A stretch of 59,798 bases of DNA from contig LJNS01000003.1 of NCBI GenBank assembly GCA_001303245.1, forward strand, positions 1 to 59,798, in the 5' to 3' direction. The translations under genes were made by a program, and so were the position numbers. The notes beneath the pieces were generated by a model. It was not told where the DNA came from. It did no database searches and saw only the letters and a program-made list of their open reading frames with translations. Every line of letters begins with the position of its first letter. Position 1 is the stretch's first letter. Shown here piece after piece: positions 20,429 to 28,777 of this stretch. This DNA is from Gammaproteobacteria bacterium SG8_30 (GTDB lineage: Bacteria; Pseudomonadota; Gammaproteobacteria; Steroidobacterales; Steroidobacteraceae).

Positions 20429-21399
20429 GCGCGCTCGAGGCTCGCGGCGAGGTGCGCACCGAGCCCATCGCCGGACAGGTAGGCCGCCTCCACGCGCGCG
20501 TCCAGGCACCAGTCGCCACAGAACCCGATCCCGGCCGCCGCGTCCACGAGGAACGGCTCGCCCAAGGGGGCCTCGACCCGCGCGTGACGCCAGCGGTGCG
20601 CAGCCGCCGCCGACATGGGCGGAAGGCCCGCCACACCCAGCCGGCCGGCAAACGCGTCCAGCAGCCGATCCCGTACGTTGGCGGGGGGATCCTCCAGGTG
20701 CTCCCGCGACCACGCGGCTGAGGCATGCAGGACCCAGGCCTCGAGCCCCCGGCGTTGCGGCTTGGAGCCGTTGCGCGCGATCCACGGCAATACCGCGTCG
20801 TCCTGCCAGTCGGCGTCGAGCGGGATGGCGAGGGGCCGGTCGAAGGCCACGAGCACTGCCCAGCACGGGGCCATCGGCACGGCCGCGATCTTCGGTGCCA
20901 GCGTGCTGTGGCCGGCCGCGAGCGCTGCCGCCTGGGGTGCCGGCACGGCGCTCACGAGGAAGTCGAAGGGGCCGTGCCTGCCGGCCCGGTCGTCCTCCAG
21001 CACCCAGGTGCTCCGCTCGCGCCGCAGCGCCACGATGCGCGTACCCGCGCGCACGTCCAGCCCCGTGGCGAGGAACCGCGGGAGCGCGGACTGCCCGGGC
21101 GTGCCCACCCACAGCTCCGACGATTCCTGCTCGCCACCGGGCCAGCGCGGCATCCACCGCGCCGCGTGCCCGGCCGCGGCGGCTCGCTCGACGAGGGCAA
21201 CGAATGCTGGGTCACGCCGCGTGAAGTACTGCGCGCCGTGGTCCCAGGAGCAGGCTTCTTCGCGCCGGGTAGCCATGCGCCCGCCGACCGACCTGCCCTT
21301 GTCCAGCACGGCCACGGTGTGGCCCGCGGCCGAAAGGCGCGCCGCACAGGACAGGCCGGCGAGGCCCGCGCCGATGACTGCGATCTTTCGGCCGCTCAT
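20425..21399 (-). CDS. FAD-dependent, renalase-like amine oxidoreductase
   Basis: 324 residues. An N-terminal Rossmann dinucleotide fold (IAVIGAGLAGLSCAARL, then VLDKGRSVGGRM) binds FAD; SWDHGAQYFTRRDPAF and the terminal GIGFCGDWCLDARVEAAYLSG motif (second flavin contact) are typical of bacterial renalase-like enzymes that oxidise isomers of NAD(P)H. The actual substrate here is not proven. First gene of the four-gene overlapping unit; its stop overlaps the start of the TPR gene. Confidence 0.86.
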   Translation of the reverse strand: MSGRKIAVIGAGLAGLSCAARLSAAGHTVAVLDKGRSVGGRMATRREEACSWDHGAQYFTRRDPAFVALVERAAAAGHAARWMPRWPGGEQESSELWVGTPGQSALPRFLATGLDVRAGTRIVALRRERSTWVLEDDRAGRHGPFDFLVSAVPAPQAAALAAGHSTLAPKIAAVPMAPCWAVLVAFDRPLAIPLDADWQDDAVLPWIARNGSKPQRRGLEAWVLHASAAWSREHLEDPPANVRDRLLDAFAGRLGVAGLPPMSAAAAHRWRHARVEAPLGEPFLVDAAAGIGFCGDWCLDARVEAAYLSGDGLGAHLAASLERA

Positions 21400-21547
21400 G
21401 ATGATCTGGGGAGCGCGGTGATCACGACAGGCGGATTGTATTCGGCCCCGCTTCCGCCCGCAGGGAGCCGATGCATGCCGCCTTCACGGCGCGGCCCCCG
21501 GCGAACGTGTTAGCCTGCAGCGCTCAATCCGGAAGGCATCAGGCCCG

Positions 21548-22213
21548 ATGCGGCACTTGACCTGGCCTCTTATCTGTTCCGCCTGCCTGGTGGCAGGCTG
21601 CGCCACCGTCTCCGCCCCCTACCCGGGAGAAATGGAGCAGCGACTCGCCGCCTATGCGCGGGAAGGGTCCTGCTGCGACGACCCGGCGGAGTTCCCCTAC
21701 GCCGAACTGCCGGCGAGCGGCAGCCTCGACTTCGTCATCGGCAGCGCCAACCCGGCGTTCGAGTTCCAGAGCGGCCTCAGCCCGTTTGCGGCCTTCCGGC
21801 TTCCCGACACGGACCAGCCTTATCGTGTCCGGATCAAGAGCTATTTCGACGGGCCGGCGCCACCTGCAGGGAGCATCTTCTACCCCGTGCTGGCGATGAT
21901 GGACGACGCCTTCATCGTCACCCGCGTGTCCAATCTCGACAACCTCTCCCTCGACATCGCCCTGGCCACCCCCGGCGGGGAGAGCGGGCTCTCGATCACC
22001 GCTCCGTTCGATCCGGGGCAGATGCGCGAGCGCTACCTCGTGGTCTTCACGCCCGCGGTACTGCTCGGCGCTCCGCCGGACGAGCGCCGCGACGGCGACG
22101 TGCTGACCGGGCCGACGCTCGACTGGCTCGACCGGCGGGGCAACGGCGTGGTTGCTCCCTCGCCCTACGGCCGCCTGCACATCTCCATCGCGCCGGTGGC
22201 ACCGCCCGGCTGA
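21548..22213 (+). CDS. Outer-envelope lipoprotein, MalM-like
   Basis: 221 residues. A clear lipobox (LVAGC, Cys near 18) indicates export and lipidation. The body has a strand-rich pattern with CCDDPAEFPYAELP, LDFVIGSANPAFEFQSG, FAAFRLPDTDQPYRVRIKSY and FYPVLAMMDDAF, which resembles MalM-type periplasmic proteins of unknown function. No maltose genes are nearby, so a maltose role is not supported. The gene is monocistronic: divergent from the renalase-like gene and convergent with the YbhN-like gene 10 nt away. Confidence 0.72.
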   Translation: MRHLTWPLICSACLVAGCATVSAPYPGEMEQRLAAYAREGSCCDDPAEFPYAELPASGSLDFVIGSANPAFEFQSGLSPFAAFRLPDTDQPYRVRIKSYFDGPAPPAGSIFYPVLAMMDDAFIVTRVSNLDNLSLDIALATPGGESGLSITAPFDPGQMRERYLVVFTPAVLLGAPPDERRDGDVLTGPTLDWLDRRGNGVVAPSPYGRLHISIAPVAPPG

Positions 22214-22223
22214 GCGCCCCGCG

Positions 22224-23213
22224 TCAGGACCGGCCGAGCCCGAGCAGGTGGCGACGTGACCACCCTTCCCAGCCGAGCAGCAGTGCGATGGCGAGCGTGA
22301 ACGGCACCAGCTCGTAGATCAGCCGGTAGGCCAGCACCGAGCCGAGCAGGGCTTCCGGGTCGAGATCGCGCAGCATCAGGAGCAGCATGGACTCGAACAC
22401 GCCGAGCCCGGCGGGCACGCTCGACAACAGCCCCGCGACGATGGCGATGACGTAGGCTGCAGCGAAGGGCAGGAACGACGTGCCGGCGGACTCCGGCAGC
22501 AGCACGTACAGGACGCCGACGGCGGCGAGCACCTCGACGAGCCCGAGCACGTACTGGATCGCCGTCAGGCGCGGAGTCGGCAGCTCGAACTCGAATCCGC
22601 GCAGCACAACGGGCCCGCTTGCGCGCAGCACCGCCGCCCCGTAGGCGGCGTGCAGGAGGATGAGCGCACCGCCGATCAGCATCACCCAGCGGGCGTCGAG
22701 CGAAAGCAGCCGCCCTCCGTCCGCGCTGCGCGCCAGAAAGGCGAGACCGCACAGCAGGCCGAGTCCCATCGCGAAAGGAAAGACCGACAGTACCACCACC
22801 TTGCCGATGCTGAAGGCGGACAGGCCGGCGGACGAGTAGATCCGGTAGCGCACGGCACCTCCCGACAGGGCGCCGAAGCCGACCGCGTGGCCGATGGGAA
22901 ACGCCGTGAACGCCGTGAGGGCCGCGAGCCGGTCGGGCAGTCCGGACTTCAGGTGCCGCAGCATGGCGACCTCGTAGGCCGCGACCGCGAGGCACGCGGT
23001 CCCGGTGAGGAGCACCGCCAGCGTGATGCTCACCGCAGGAATCGCCTCGAAACGCCTGGCCACGTCCGCAAACTCGATCGAGCCGAGCGCCCGCCAGAGC
23101 ACGGTGCCCGCGACGGCGATGATCGCCAGCGAGACCGCCGCCGGCAGGACCCGCAGGAGGCGCCGGTTGCGACCGCCGGCCTGGGGAGGGGGATCGAGCA
23201 TGAGCGACGTCAT
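22224..23213 (-). CDS. YbhN / MprF-N-like (UPF0104) membrane protein
   Basis: About 329 residues and eight or so membrane helices. The stretch FPIGHAVGFGALSGGAVRYRI followed by YSSAGLSAF, and LLSSVPAGLGVFESMLLL, are diagnostic of the flippase-like region of lysylphosphatidylglycerol synthases, here without the aminoacyl-transferase half. Inner membrane; probably lipid transport, substrate unknown. The start is at ATG 23213 or ATG 23201 (MLDPPP). Confidence 0.83.
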   Translation of the reverse strand: MTSLMLDPPPQAGGRNRRLLRVLPAAVSLAIIAVAGTVLWRALGSIEFADVARRFEAIPAVSITLAVLLTGTACLAVAAYEVAMLRHLKSGLPDRLAALTAFTAFPIGHAVGFGALSGGAVRYRIYSSAGLSAFSIGKVVVLSVFPFAMGLGLLCGLAFLARSADGGRLLSLDARWVMLIGGALILLHAAYGAAVLRASGPVVLRGFEFELPTPRLTAIQYVLGLVEVLAAVGVLYVLLPESAGTSFLPFAAAYVIAIVAGLLSSVPAGLGVFESMLLLMLRDLDPEALLGSVLAYRLIYELVPFTLAIALLLGWEGWSRRHLLGLGRS

Positions 23214-23274
23214 GGCCCGGCTGCCGCGCTGCTGCCACGCGGCCGGGCGGGCGGCTTCCGCGGCGCGGGGCAGC

Positions 23275-23856
23275 TCACTCCCGAACCGTTTCGTGCCACA
23301 CGACGTAGAATGCGCCGCGCAGCTCGCCCGGGGTGAATCCGGTCGCGCGATCCGCCGGATATCGCTCTGCGATGACCGCCGCGAGTTCCGGATCCAGGGC
23401 GTCCCCGTGGCAGGTCAGGCACAGGGGCGCCGTCATGATCGGCTTCATCCAACGGCGCTCCGTGGCCCCGTCCACGACCACCTCCAGAGCGTACTCGAGG
23501 CCGGCTGCGTCCGCGCCCGCCTCGAGCTGCCGCGCGAAGTCCTCGAGCGCCTCGCGCTGCCAGGGCGCGGGCGCATTGGCCGGGTTGCGGACCCTGAGGG
23601 CGGTCCGCCCGACCTTCGCGCCGAGTCGTGCCGACTGTTCCGCGGCGATGGCCGGCGCGCGTGCGCTGCAGACCGAGATGGCCTCGAGCGGCGAGACCGC
23701 GAGGGCCGCCGAAAGCTCGCGCATCAACGCGCCCCCGAGGCCCTGGGCGGCCAGCCTGCTCTCCCTGATCCAGCCTTCCGGTCCCGGCTCTCCGGCGCCG
23801 GCACACGGGGTCGACGCGAGCCAAGCCAAGACCACCAGCACCAGCCCCTTGCCCAT
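23275..23856 (-). CDS. Exported monoheme c-type protein (DUF3365/Tll0287-like)
   Basis: 193 residues. The signal peptide (about 1-21, cleavage near PCAGAG) is followed by a Tll0287-like sensor domain: helix SRLAAQGLGGALMRELSAAL, the FARQLEAGADAAGLEYAL region, and PIMTAPLCLTCHGD, a CxxCH heme-attachment site near residue 147. The LAAVIAERYPADRATGFTPGELRGAF tail is the family hallmark. One covalent heme is expected in the periplasm; a redox or gas-sensing role is inferred. GGAGG lies 8 nt before ATG 23856. No kinase or cyclase output domain is attached. Confidence 0.83.
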   Translation of the reverse strand: MGKGLVLVVLAWLASTPCAGAGEPGPEGWIRESRLAAQGLGGALMRELSAALAVSPLEAISVCSARAPAIAAEQSARLGAKVGRTALRVRNPANAPAPWQREALEDFARQLEAGADAAGLEYALEVVVDGATERRWMKPIMTAPLCLTCHGDALDPELAAVIAERYPADRATGFTPGELRGAFYVVWHETVRE

Positions 23857-23960
23857 CGCTCGAGCCTCCGTCACAGGGTCGATCCCTGGATGCTGCCGCG
23901 GGGACGGCCGCAGGCCATCCGCGCTGCCCGCAAGCGGCCGGCTGCGATACAGTCTTCGCC

Positions 23961-24455
23961 ATGAGCCTGCCGGTTCACACGCGGCACCTCGTCGAGCGCC
24001 TGCTGGCGCGCTATTGCGCCCGGATCTGCCCGCCGAGCTTCGAGCGCCAGGTGAGGCTCGGCTACCGGATCGAGGGGCGCCACGTGGTTCTCCACGAGGT
24101 CAAGCCGATGTTCGGGATCCCGGGAACCTCGCGGGCCGTCGACGCCGCGCGCTTCAGCTACCGGCCCACGGACGGCAGCTGGCGGCTCGCCTACAACCGC
24201 GGCGAGCCCACGCGCTGGCGTCCCTATCCGGCCCTGCGCGAGCGCGCCTTCGTGCGGCTGCTCGCCGAGGTGGACGCGGATCCACTTGGGCTGTTCTGGG
24301 GGCGGGTCAACGGCGCCTCGCTGCGTTGGTGCTCCGCGAGGGGTCGCTGCGCCGACTGCGAAGCCGGCTACCGCTCGGTGCTGGGCCCCGCCGGCCATGC
24401 CGGTCAGGCGCCAGATCGGGTTCACTCCACGGGCCTCGTCGTCCCCGGCTCCTGA
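23961..24455 (+). CDS. DUF3024 family protein
   Basis: 164 residues. Matches DUF3024 in layout: an N-terminal basic helix, RLGYRIEGRHVVLHEVKP, ARFSYRPTDGSWRLAYNR and a Trp/Arg/Tyr-rich segment (RWRPYPALRE), then LLAEVDADPLGLFWG. Function unknown. The C-terminal ~45 residues (Cys-rich, then low complexity) run beyond the usual domain, and the last 34 nt overlap the convergent hydrolase gene. Confidence 0.68.
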   Translation: MSLPVHTRHLVERLLARYCARICPPSFERQVRLGYRIEGRHVVLHEVKPMFGIPGTSRAVDAARFSYRPTDGSWRLAYNRGEPTRWRPYPALRERAFVRLLAEVDADPLGLFWGRVNGASLRWCSARGRCADCEAGYRSVLGPAGHAGQAPDRVHSTGLVVPGS

Positions 24456-25303
24456 GCCGCGCTGCGCCCGACGCGCCCGCCGGCCAGGAAGTCCACGACG
24501 CTCTCGACCACCGCCGCGTCGGCCAGGAGCTCGCGATGGCCGAGGCCCTGCGTGTACAGGAAGCGGGCCGAAGGCCAGGCCCTTTCCAGCAGCCGGGCCT
24601 CGTCCACCGGAATGACCTCATCGCCGAGGTCGTGCACGACGAGCGCCTCGGTGGTTCCCGACAGTCGGATCGACACGAGGTCCAGTTCCGCCACCGGCCT
24701 GCCCGCATGCTGGTCGAACCAGCGATCGAACGCGGCCCGGGCCGCGGCCGGCAGGCGCAGCTGGTCGGCGTAGCCGCTCACCATCCTGCTCGCGCGCGAG
24801 GGGCCGGACATCACGACCAGGCGTCGTGCCGGCAGCCCGAGCTGCACTGCGATGGCGGTCGCGGCGCCGCCCAGCGAATGCCCGACGAGCGCCTCGGCCC
24901 CGCCGAGTTCATCGGCCGCCGCCAGCATGGCGTCGGCGAACCGTCGGGGCGTCGCAGACCGCCCTGGCGACACTCCGTGCCCGGGACCGTCGATCGCGAC
25001 CAGCCGGTACCCGCGCGGCACGAGTGCGGCGGCCAGCCGCCGGAACTGCGTCGGTCTCCCGCGCCAGCCGTGCTGTGCCAGCACGAGGGGACCCTCCCGG
25101 CCCCAGGCCAGCGCCCGCAGCCCGCAGCCGAGCACGACGGCGCTCGGCGCGAGTGCATCGGGCTCGAGTTCCCACGGCTGCGGCGGATTGCGGCCGCCGG
25201 GGCGCGTGAGCAGGGCGGCGGCTGCGCGGCCGGCCGCTTCCGGGGCCACTCGCCCGGCGGCTCCGAACAGAACGGGCAGCCAGGCTGGGAGCGTGTCGGC
25301 CAT
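24422..25303 (-). CDS. Alpha/beta-fold hydrolase
   Basis: 293 residues with the hydrolase core: QHGWRGRPTQFRRLAAAL (oxyanion region), IDGPGHGVS, nucleophile elbow VGHSLGG (Ser near residue 140), a later Asp in VVHDLGDEVIPVDEA and His in QGLGHRELL. Substrate unknown. The predicted ATG 25303 has no recognisable ribosome site and lies just 1-2 nt past the U-tract of a terminator, so either it is leaderless, uses an internal start, or depends on readthrough. The 3' end overlaps the DUF3024 gene. Confidence 0.82.
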   Translation of the reverse strand: MADTLPAWLPVLFGAAGRVAPEAAGRAAAALLTRPGGRNPPQPWELEPDALAPSAVVLGCGLRALAWGREGPLVLAQHGWRGRPTQFRRLAAALVPRGYRLVAIDGPGHGVSPGRSATPRRFADAMLAAADELGGAEALVGHSLGGAATAIAVQLGLPARRLVVMSGPSRASRMVSGYADQLRLPAAARAAFDRWFDQHAGRPVAELDLVSIRLSGTTEALVVHDLGDEVIPVDEARLLERAWPSARFLYTQGLGHRELLADAAVVESVVDFLAGGRVGRSAAQEPGTTRPVE

Positions 25304-25304
25304 C

Positions 25305-25344
25305 GAAAGAAAAAGGAAGGCCGGCACGGTCCCCCGTGCCGGCC
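25305..25344 (-). terminator. Rho-independent terminator after the acidic lipoprotein gene
   Basis: A perfect 11-bp stem, GGCCGGCACGG (25319-25329) with its complement (25334-25344) and a 4-nt loop, followed on the minus strand by CTTCCTTTTTCTTTC. It is 23 nt downstream of the lipoprotein stop and directly before the hydrolase start codon. Confidence 0.85.
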
Positions 25345-25367
25345 CGGATCTCAGGAACCGACAGGCA

Positions 25368-25901
25368 TCACTCTTGCGCCGGCGCCTCGCCTTCCGCGGG
25401 CTCCTCGCCGTCGCCGCCTTCCGCCGACTCCTCCATGACCGGCATTTCCTCGACCGGCTCCGGCGGCACGCCGCTGCAGCCGTCGTAGCCGTCCACGAAG
25501 TCGACGAGCAGGTCGCCGTCCGCCTGGATGTCGCGCTCGCACTTGTAGGTGCCCGAGCGCAGCGGCGCGCTGAACTCCCATACGCCCGGCGCCAGCGGCA
25601 GCGTCTCGGCATTGCCGTTGCACATCGGCGCGCCGTTCTCGTCCGTCGGCCCGGTCATCGGGACTTCGGTGACCATCATCCGGTTGTTGGCGTACTTGTT
25701 GGCCTCGCCGCGCAGCTCCTTCGGAGTGATCCTCACGGGCACCGTGTCGCAGACACCGCCCATGGACACCGTCTTGACCTTCACGTTCGCGCGGATCAGC
25801 GGCAGCGCGTCGTTCGCGCTCCCGCCGCAGCCTGCCAGCGCGACGAGCGCGGCAAAGGCTGCCGCGGCAATGCCGGCGCGGGCTCCACTCACAATGCTCA
25901 T
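25368..25901 (-). CDS. Lipoprotein with acidic C-terminal tail, function unknown
   Basis: 177 residues. Signal peptide with lipobox (LVALAGC, Cys near 25). The mature part has four or so Cys that could form disulfides (GGVCDTVPVRI, APMCNGNAE, TYKCERDI, GYDGCSGV) and ends in about 35 residues rich in Glu, Pro, Met and Gly. No family recognised. Because it ends in its own strong terminator it is probably a separate transcription unit. Confidence 0.72.
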   Translation of the reverse strand: MSIVSGARAGIAAAAFAALVALAGCGGSANDALPLIRANVKVKTVSMGGVCDTVPVRITPKELRGEANKYANNRMMVTEVPMTGPTDENGAPMCNGNAETLPLAPGVWEFSAPLRSGTYKCERDIQADGDLLVDFVDGYDGCSGVPPEPVEEMPVMEESAEGGDGEEPAEGEAPAQE

Positions 25902-26194
25902 ATCGGGTCGCTCCCCATGTCTTTACTACGCTCAATCAAAAGGCGGGAGCGTGGCGGCCCCCGCCGTTCGAAAGTATCCGGAGGTTTTTGCCAGCGCCGC
26001 CTCGCTACGTCAAGTGGCGCAGGCGGCCCCTGGCCATCGGCGGAGGGGCCGGCAGGCCAGGCAATGCTGCCGCCCGCGCCGGCGCGCGGCCCGTGTCGAG
26101 ACTGCGCCCGGCACGCGCCAGCGCGGCGAGATCGACTGTAAACTCATGCTAATCATAAGGTTATGACCAAGCCGGGCCCGCACACGTCGCGGCG
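25902..26194 (-). other. Intergenic region upstream of the acidic lipoprotein
   Basis: 293 bases without a supported gene, between two minus-strand genes. Base composition in the last 40 bases (26140-26180) is AT-richer than the surroundings. I saw no convincing promoter, terminator or repeat. Confidence 0.35.
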
Positions 26195-26806
26195 CTATGC
26201 CCCGCTCGGCGGCCACGGCCGCTCGAGCTCCCACAGCAGGGGCTCGCAGCCACGCCGGGCCAGCAGGCCGCCGCCGAGCGGCCGGAAATGCCTCGCCAAC
26301 CTGCCCAGGTACCATTCCACCGGCCGGTGGTGCACGTCGCCGTCGCTCCTCTTGCGGTCGACGATCGACTTCCAGTCTCCCGTCGTCATCGCCCTGAAGT
26401 ACAGCGCGCCGCGGCTCAGGCGGCCGAGGTTGGCGAGGGCACGTCGCGCAGCCCGGTCGTCCGCGTACTGGAGCACGTCGTTGCAGATGATCAGGTCGAA
26501 TGGCGCCCTGGCCCGGTAGTCCTCCAGCGTCGAGTGCACGAAGCCCTGCCGGTGCGCCATGTACTCGCTGGCCTCGAGGCCGATCCACTTCGCCGCCGGA
26601 AAGAAGCGCTGCACGGACTCCCTCGTGTGGCCCAGGCCGCACCCGGCGTCGAGCACCCGGGTCACTCGAAATCCGAGGTAGGCCGTGTAGGCGCAGATGA
26701 AGTCGGCGAGCTTGGCGATGTCGGCCCGGCTTGCGGCCCGCGTCGTCGGGTTGCCGTAGAACCGCCGGTAGTACTTCGCATCGAATTGCGCCATCTGCCT
26801 GCCCAT
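26195..26806 (-). CDS. SAM-dependent class I methyltransferase
   Basis: 203 residues. Rossmann-type motif I VLDAGCGLGHT near residues 50-60, acidic end of strand 2 in WIGLEASEYM, and the motif IV-like FDLIICNDVLQYADD. N-terminal FDAKYYRRFYGNP and the KSIVDRKRSDGDVHHR segment do not identify a substrate. Starts at ATG 26806 (or ATG 26794). Cytoplasmic; divergent from the next membrane-protein gene by about 60 nt. Confidence 0.82.
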   Translation of the reverse strand: MGRQMAQFDAKYYRRFYGNPTTRAASRADIAKLADFICAYTAYLGFRVTRVLDAGCGLGHTRESVQRFFPAAKWIGLEASEYMAHRQGFVHSTLEDYRARAPFDLIICNDVLQYADDRAARRALANLGRLSRGALYFRAMTTGDWKSIVDRKRSDGDVHHRPVEWYLGRLARHFRPLGGGLLARRGCEPLLWELERPWPPSGA

Positions 26807-26865
26807 CGCCGCCCAAGAATGCCGGCATGATGCACGACCTGCCCGATGGGAGTTAGGCTGCGGTC

Positions 26866-27543
26866 ATGGATGCTCCCCTGCTCGGCGCGGGCTGGCGGTT
26901 CGCCACCTGGCTTCCGTCCCTCGCGATCCTGGTCTGGGCCATCGCAAGCGCACCCTGGCGCAGCTGGCTCGGCGATCCGGAGCGCCAGCACGTCTGGCTC
27001 GGTTCCGTGGTCCTGGCGCTGGCCGTCTGGGCCATGCAGGCGGGACTGACGCCGGGGCTGTCGTTCCACTTCCTGCTGGCCACTGCGCTGACGCTGATGC
27101 ACGGCTGGCAGCTCGCGATCGTCGGCATCGCGATCGTGCTCACGGTGCTGTGCGTGATGGAGCCTTCCTACTGGCAGGCCTGGGGCATGTACCTGCTCGC
27201 CGAGGGGGCCGTGCCGGTCTTCTTCGTGGGCTGGCTGCACCGGCTGGTGCAGCGGCGCCTGCCGCTCAACTACTTCGTGTATTTCTTCGTGACCGTCTTC
27301 TTCGGCTCCATGCTCGCGTTCAACCTCGCCGGCGCGGCGCGCCTGCTGTTGCTCGCGGCCGCCGGAGCCTTGCCGGCCGCGCAGCTTGCCGACGAGTGGC
27401 TGGTGTTCCTGCCGCTGATGAGCTTCGGCGAGCCGTTCCTGAACGGCATCGTCCTGGCCACTGCCGTGGTCTACCGGCCGCAGTGGGTGGCGAGCTTCGA
27501 CGATCGTCTGTACCTCGCTCCCCGCAAGCCGGACGCGCCCTGA
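26866..27543 (+). CDS. CbiM-like integral membrane protein (COG3235 type)
   Basis: 225 residues with about six membrane helices. LSFHFLLATALTLMHGWQLAIVG and the terminal LADEWLVFLPLMSFGEPFLNG followed by ATAVVYRPQWVASFDD are the family's conserved blocks; relatives are labelled energy-coupling-factor permease-like or predicted membrane proteins. A metal-transport role similar to CbiM is possible but there are no ATPase or T-component genes next to it. It ends before a strong terminator. Confidence 0.75.
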   Translation: MDAPLLGAGWRFATWLPSLAILVWAIASAPWRSWLGDPERQHVWLGSVVLALAVWAMQAGLTPGLSFHFLLATALTLMHGWQLAIVGIAIVLTVLCVMEPSYWQAWGMYLLAEGAVPVFFVGWLHRLVQRRLPLNYFVYFFVTVFFGSMLAFNLAGAARLLLLAAAGALPAAQLADEWLVFLPLMSFGEPFLNGIVLATAVVYRPQWVASFDDRLYLAPRKPDAP

Positions 27544-27590
27544 CCGCCGGCGGTCACCCGGTTCCGCCGAATGCGTCCTCTTCGTAGGTA

Positions 27591-27616
27591 AATCCCCGGT
27601 TTTCCGGGGATTTTTT
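27591..27616 (+). terminator. Rho-independent terminator ahead of the V/A-ATPase operon
   Basis: Stem AATCCCCGG / CCGGGGATT (27591-27599 and 27604-27612) with a TTTT loop, and a run of six T at 27611-27616. It ends the CbiM-like transcript and isolates the ATPase operon that starts 57 nt later. Confidence 0.92.
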
Positions 27617-27672
27617 CCCGCGGAACATAGCGGTAGCGCGGCGCATCGGGGCGCCGCGCGGCTGTCTCAGCC

Positions 27673-28023
27673 ATGCCAGAACGAAAAGACGATCGGCGGC
27701 GCGGTCAGGGTGGCGCGAGCGACGTCGCTGCCGCCATGAACCGCGTGCTCACCGCCGAGCGCGAGGCGGCCGAGGCGCTCGAGTCCTGCCGGCTGGAGGC
27801 GGAGCGGATCCAGGAGTCCGGACGGCGCCGGGCGCGCGAGATCCTGGAGCACGCCGAGCGGATCGCGCGCGAAGTGCATGCCCGTACGGAGCGACTGGCC
27901 GCCGCGCGTGCGCTGCAGATCACCTCAGAAGCGGCAAGACGCGAGGCCGATCCCGCGACCGATCCGCTGCCCGCGGCCGTCGAGCGGTTGACGCGACGCA
28001 TGACCGGGGGCGGCGATGCATGA
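27673..28023 (+). CDS. V/A-type ATPase peripheral-stalk (G/H-like) subunit
   Basis: 116 residues, almost entirely one long charged helix: AAMNRVLTAEREAAEALESC through RREADPATD, with heptad spacing and many Arg/Glu. This is the composition and size of the G/H stalk subunit that pairs with subunit E to form the peripheral stalks of bacterial V/A-ATPases. The assignment is by position (first gene of the operon) and coiled-coil character, as such subunits share little sequence. Its stop overlaps the next start (28016). Confidence 0.75.
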   Translation: MPERKDDRRRGQGGASDVAAAMNRVLTAEREAAEALESCRLEAERIQESGRRRAREILEHAERIAREVHARTERLAAARALQITSEAARREADPATDPLPAAVERLTRRMTGGGDA

Positions 28024-28777
28024 CGCCGCTCGCATCGGCTATGCGCAGGCACGGGTGCAGGCGCGGCTCGGCGACCGGCCCTCCGAGCCTTTCTGGCGCG
28101 AGCTGGAAGCAGGACGAGAGTTTCCCCACCTCGTCGACCGGGTGCGCGCGAGCGCACTGGCCGAGGCCGTCTCCGCCCTGGCCGGCGATGTCGGCGTGCA
28201 TGCGCTCGAGGCTCGCCTGAGGCACCACTGGGCCGAGGCCTGCGAGGAGGTCGCTTCCTGGTACCCGGCCTCCTCGCACGAGGCGATGCGCTGGCTGCAG
28301 TGGCTGCCGCTGCTGCCCGCGCTCGCCTGGCTCGCGCAGGACAAGCCTTCGCAGCCGTGGATGGACGAGGACCCGGTGCTGGGACCGATCGCGGCGGCCA
28401 CGGACCCGGAGGAGCGCGCGGCCCGCCTCGGTGAGTCGGGACTGGCGCCCCTCGCGCCGGCATTTGCTTCGGGTGACGACCTCGCCTCCGCGTGGCACCG
28501 GCTTTGGCGGGACCGATGGCCTGCGATCGATACACGCGCGCTCCGACGCCTCGACCAGTCGATCGGATGCCTGCTGCCCGGCGTCGGAGGCGGCGCCGGA
28601 CCTGCATTCGACGCACTCGTGGATGCAGCTGCAACGGATACGCTGCGACTGTTCCGTCGCCACGTCTGCTCGCCGGTCGCGGGCGTTTGCCTGCTGGTCC
28701 TGCTCTGGCTGGACCACCTCCGGCTGCGTGCGGCGCTCGTCGGCGCGCGGCTGTTCGGCGCCGCGGAGGCCGCATGA
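28016..28777 (+). CDS. V/A-ATPase operon protein in the subunit C position
   Basis: 253 residues, largely helical: RIGYAQARVQARLGDRPSEPFW at the start, then helices around ALAEAVSALAGDVGVHALEARL and HEAMRWLQWLPLLPALAWLA, and a C-terminal hydrophobic segment near LVLLWLDHL. It lies between the stalk subunit and subunit I with overlapping ends on both sides (28016/28023 and ATGA at 28774), where the AC39-type subunit C (rotor-to-membrane coupling) would be expected. I did not recognise canonical subunit C motifs. A divergent subunit C or a lineage-specific replacement is inferred; no other gene in the operon could supply subunit C. Confidence 0.65.
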   Translation: MHDAARIGYAQARVQARLGDRPSEPFWRELEAGREFPHLVDRVRASALAEAVSALAGDVGVHALEARLRHHWAEACEEVASWYPASSHEAMRWLQWLPLLPALAWLAQDKPSQPWMDEDPVLGPIAAATDPEERAARLGESGLAPLAPAFASGDDLASAWHRLWRDRWPAIDTRALRRLDQSIGCLLPGVGGGAGPAFDALVDAAATDTLRLFRRHVCSPVAGVCLLVLLWLDHLRLRAALVGARLFGAAEAA

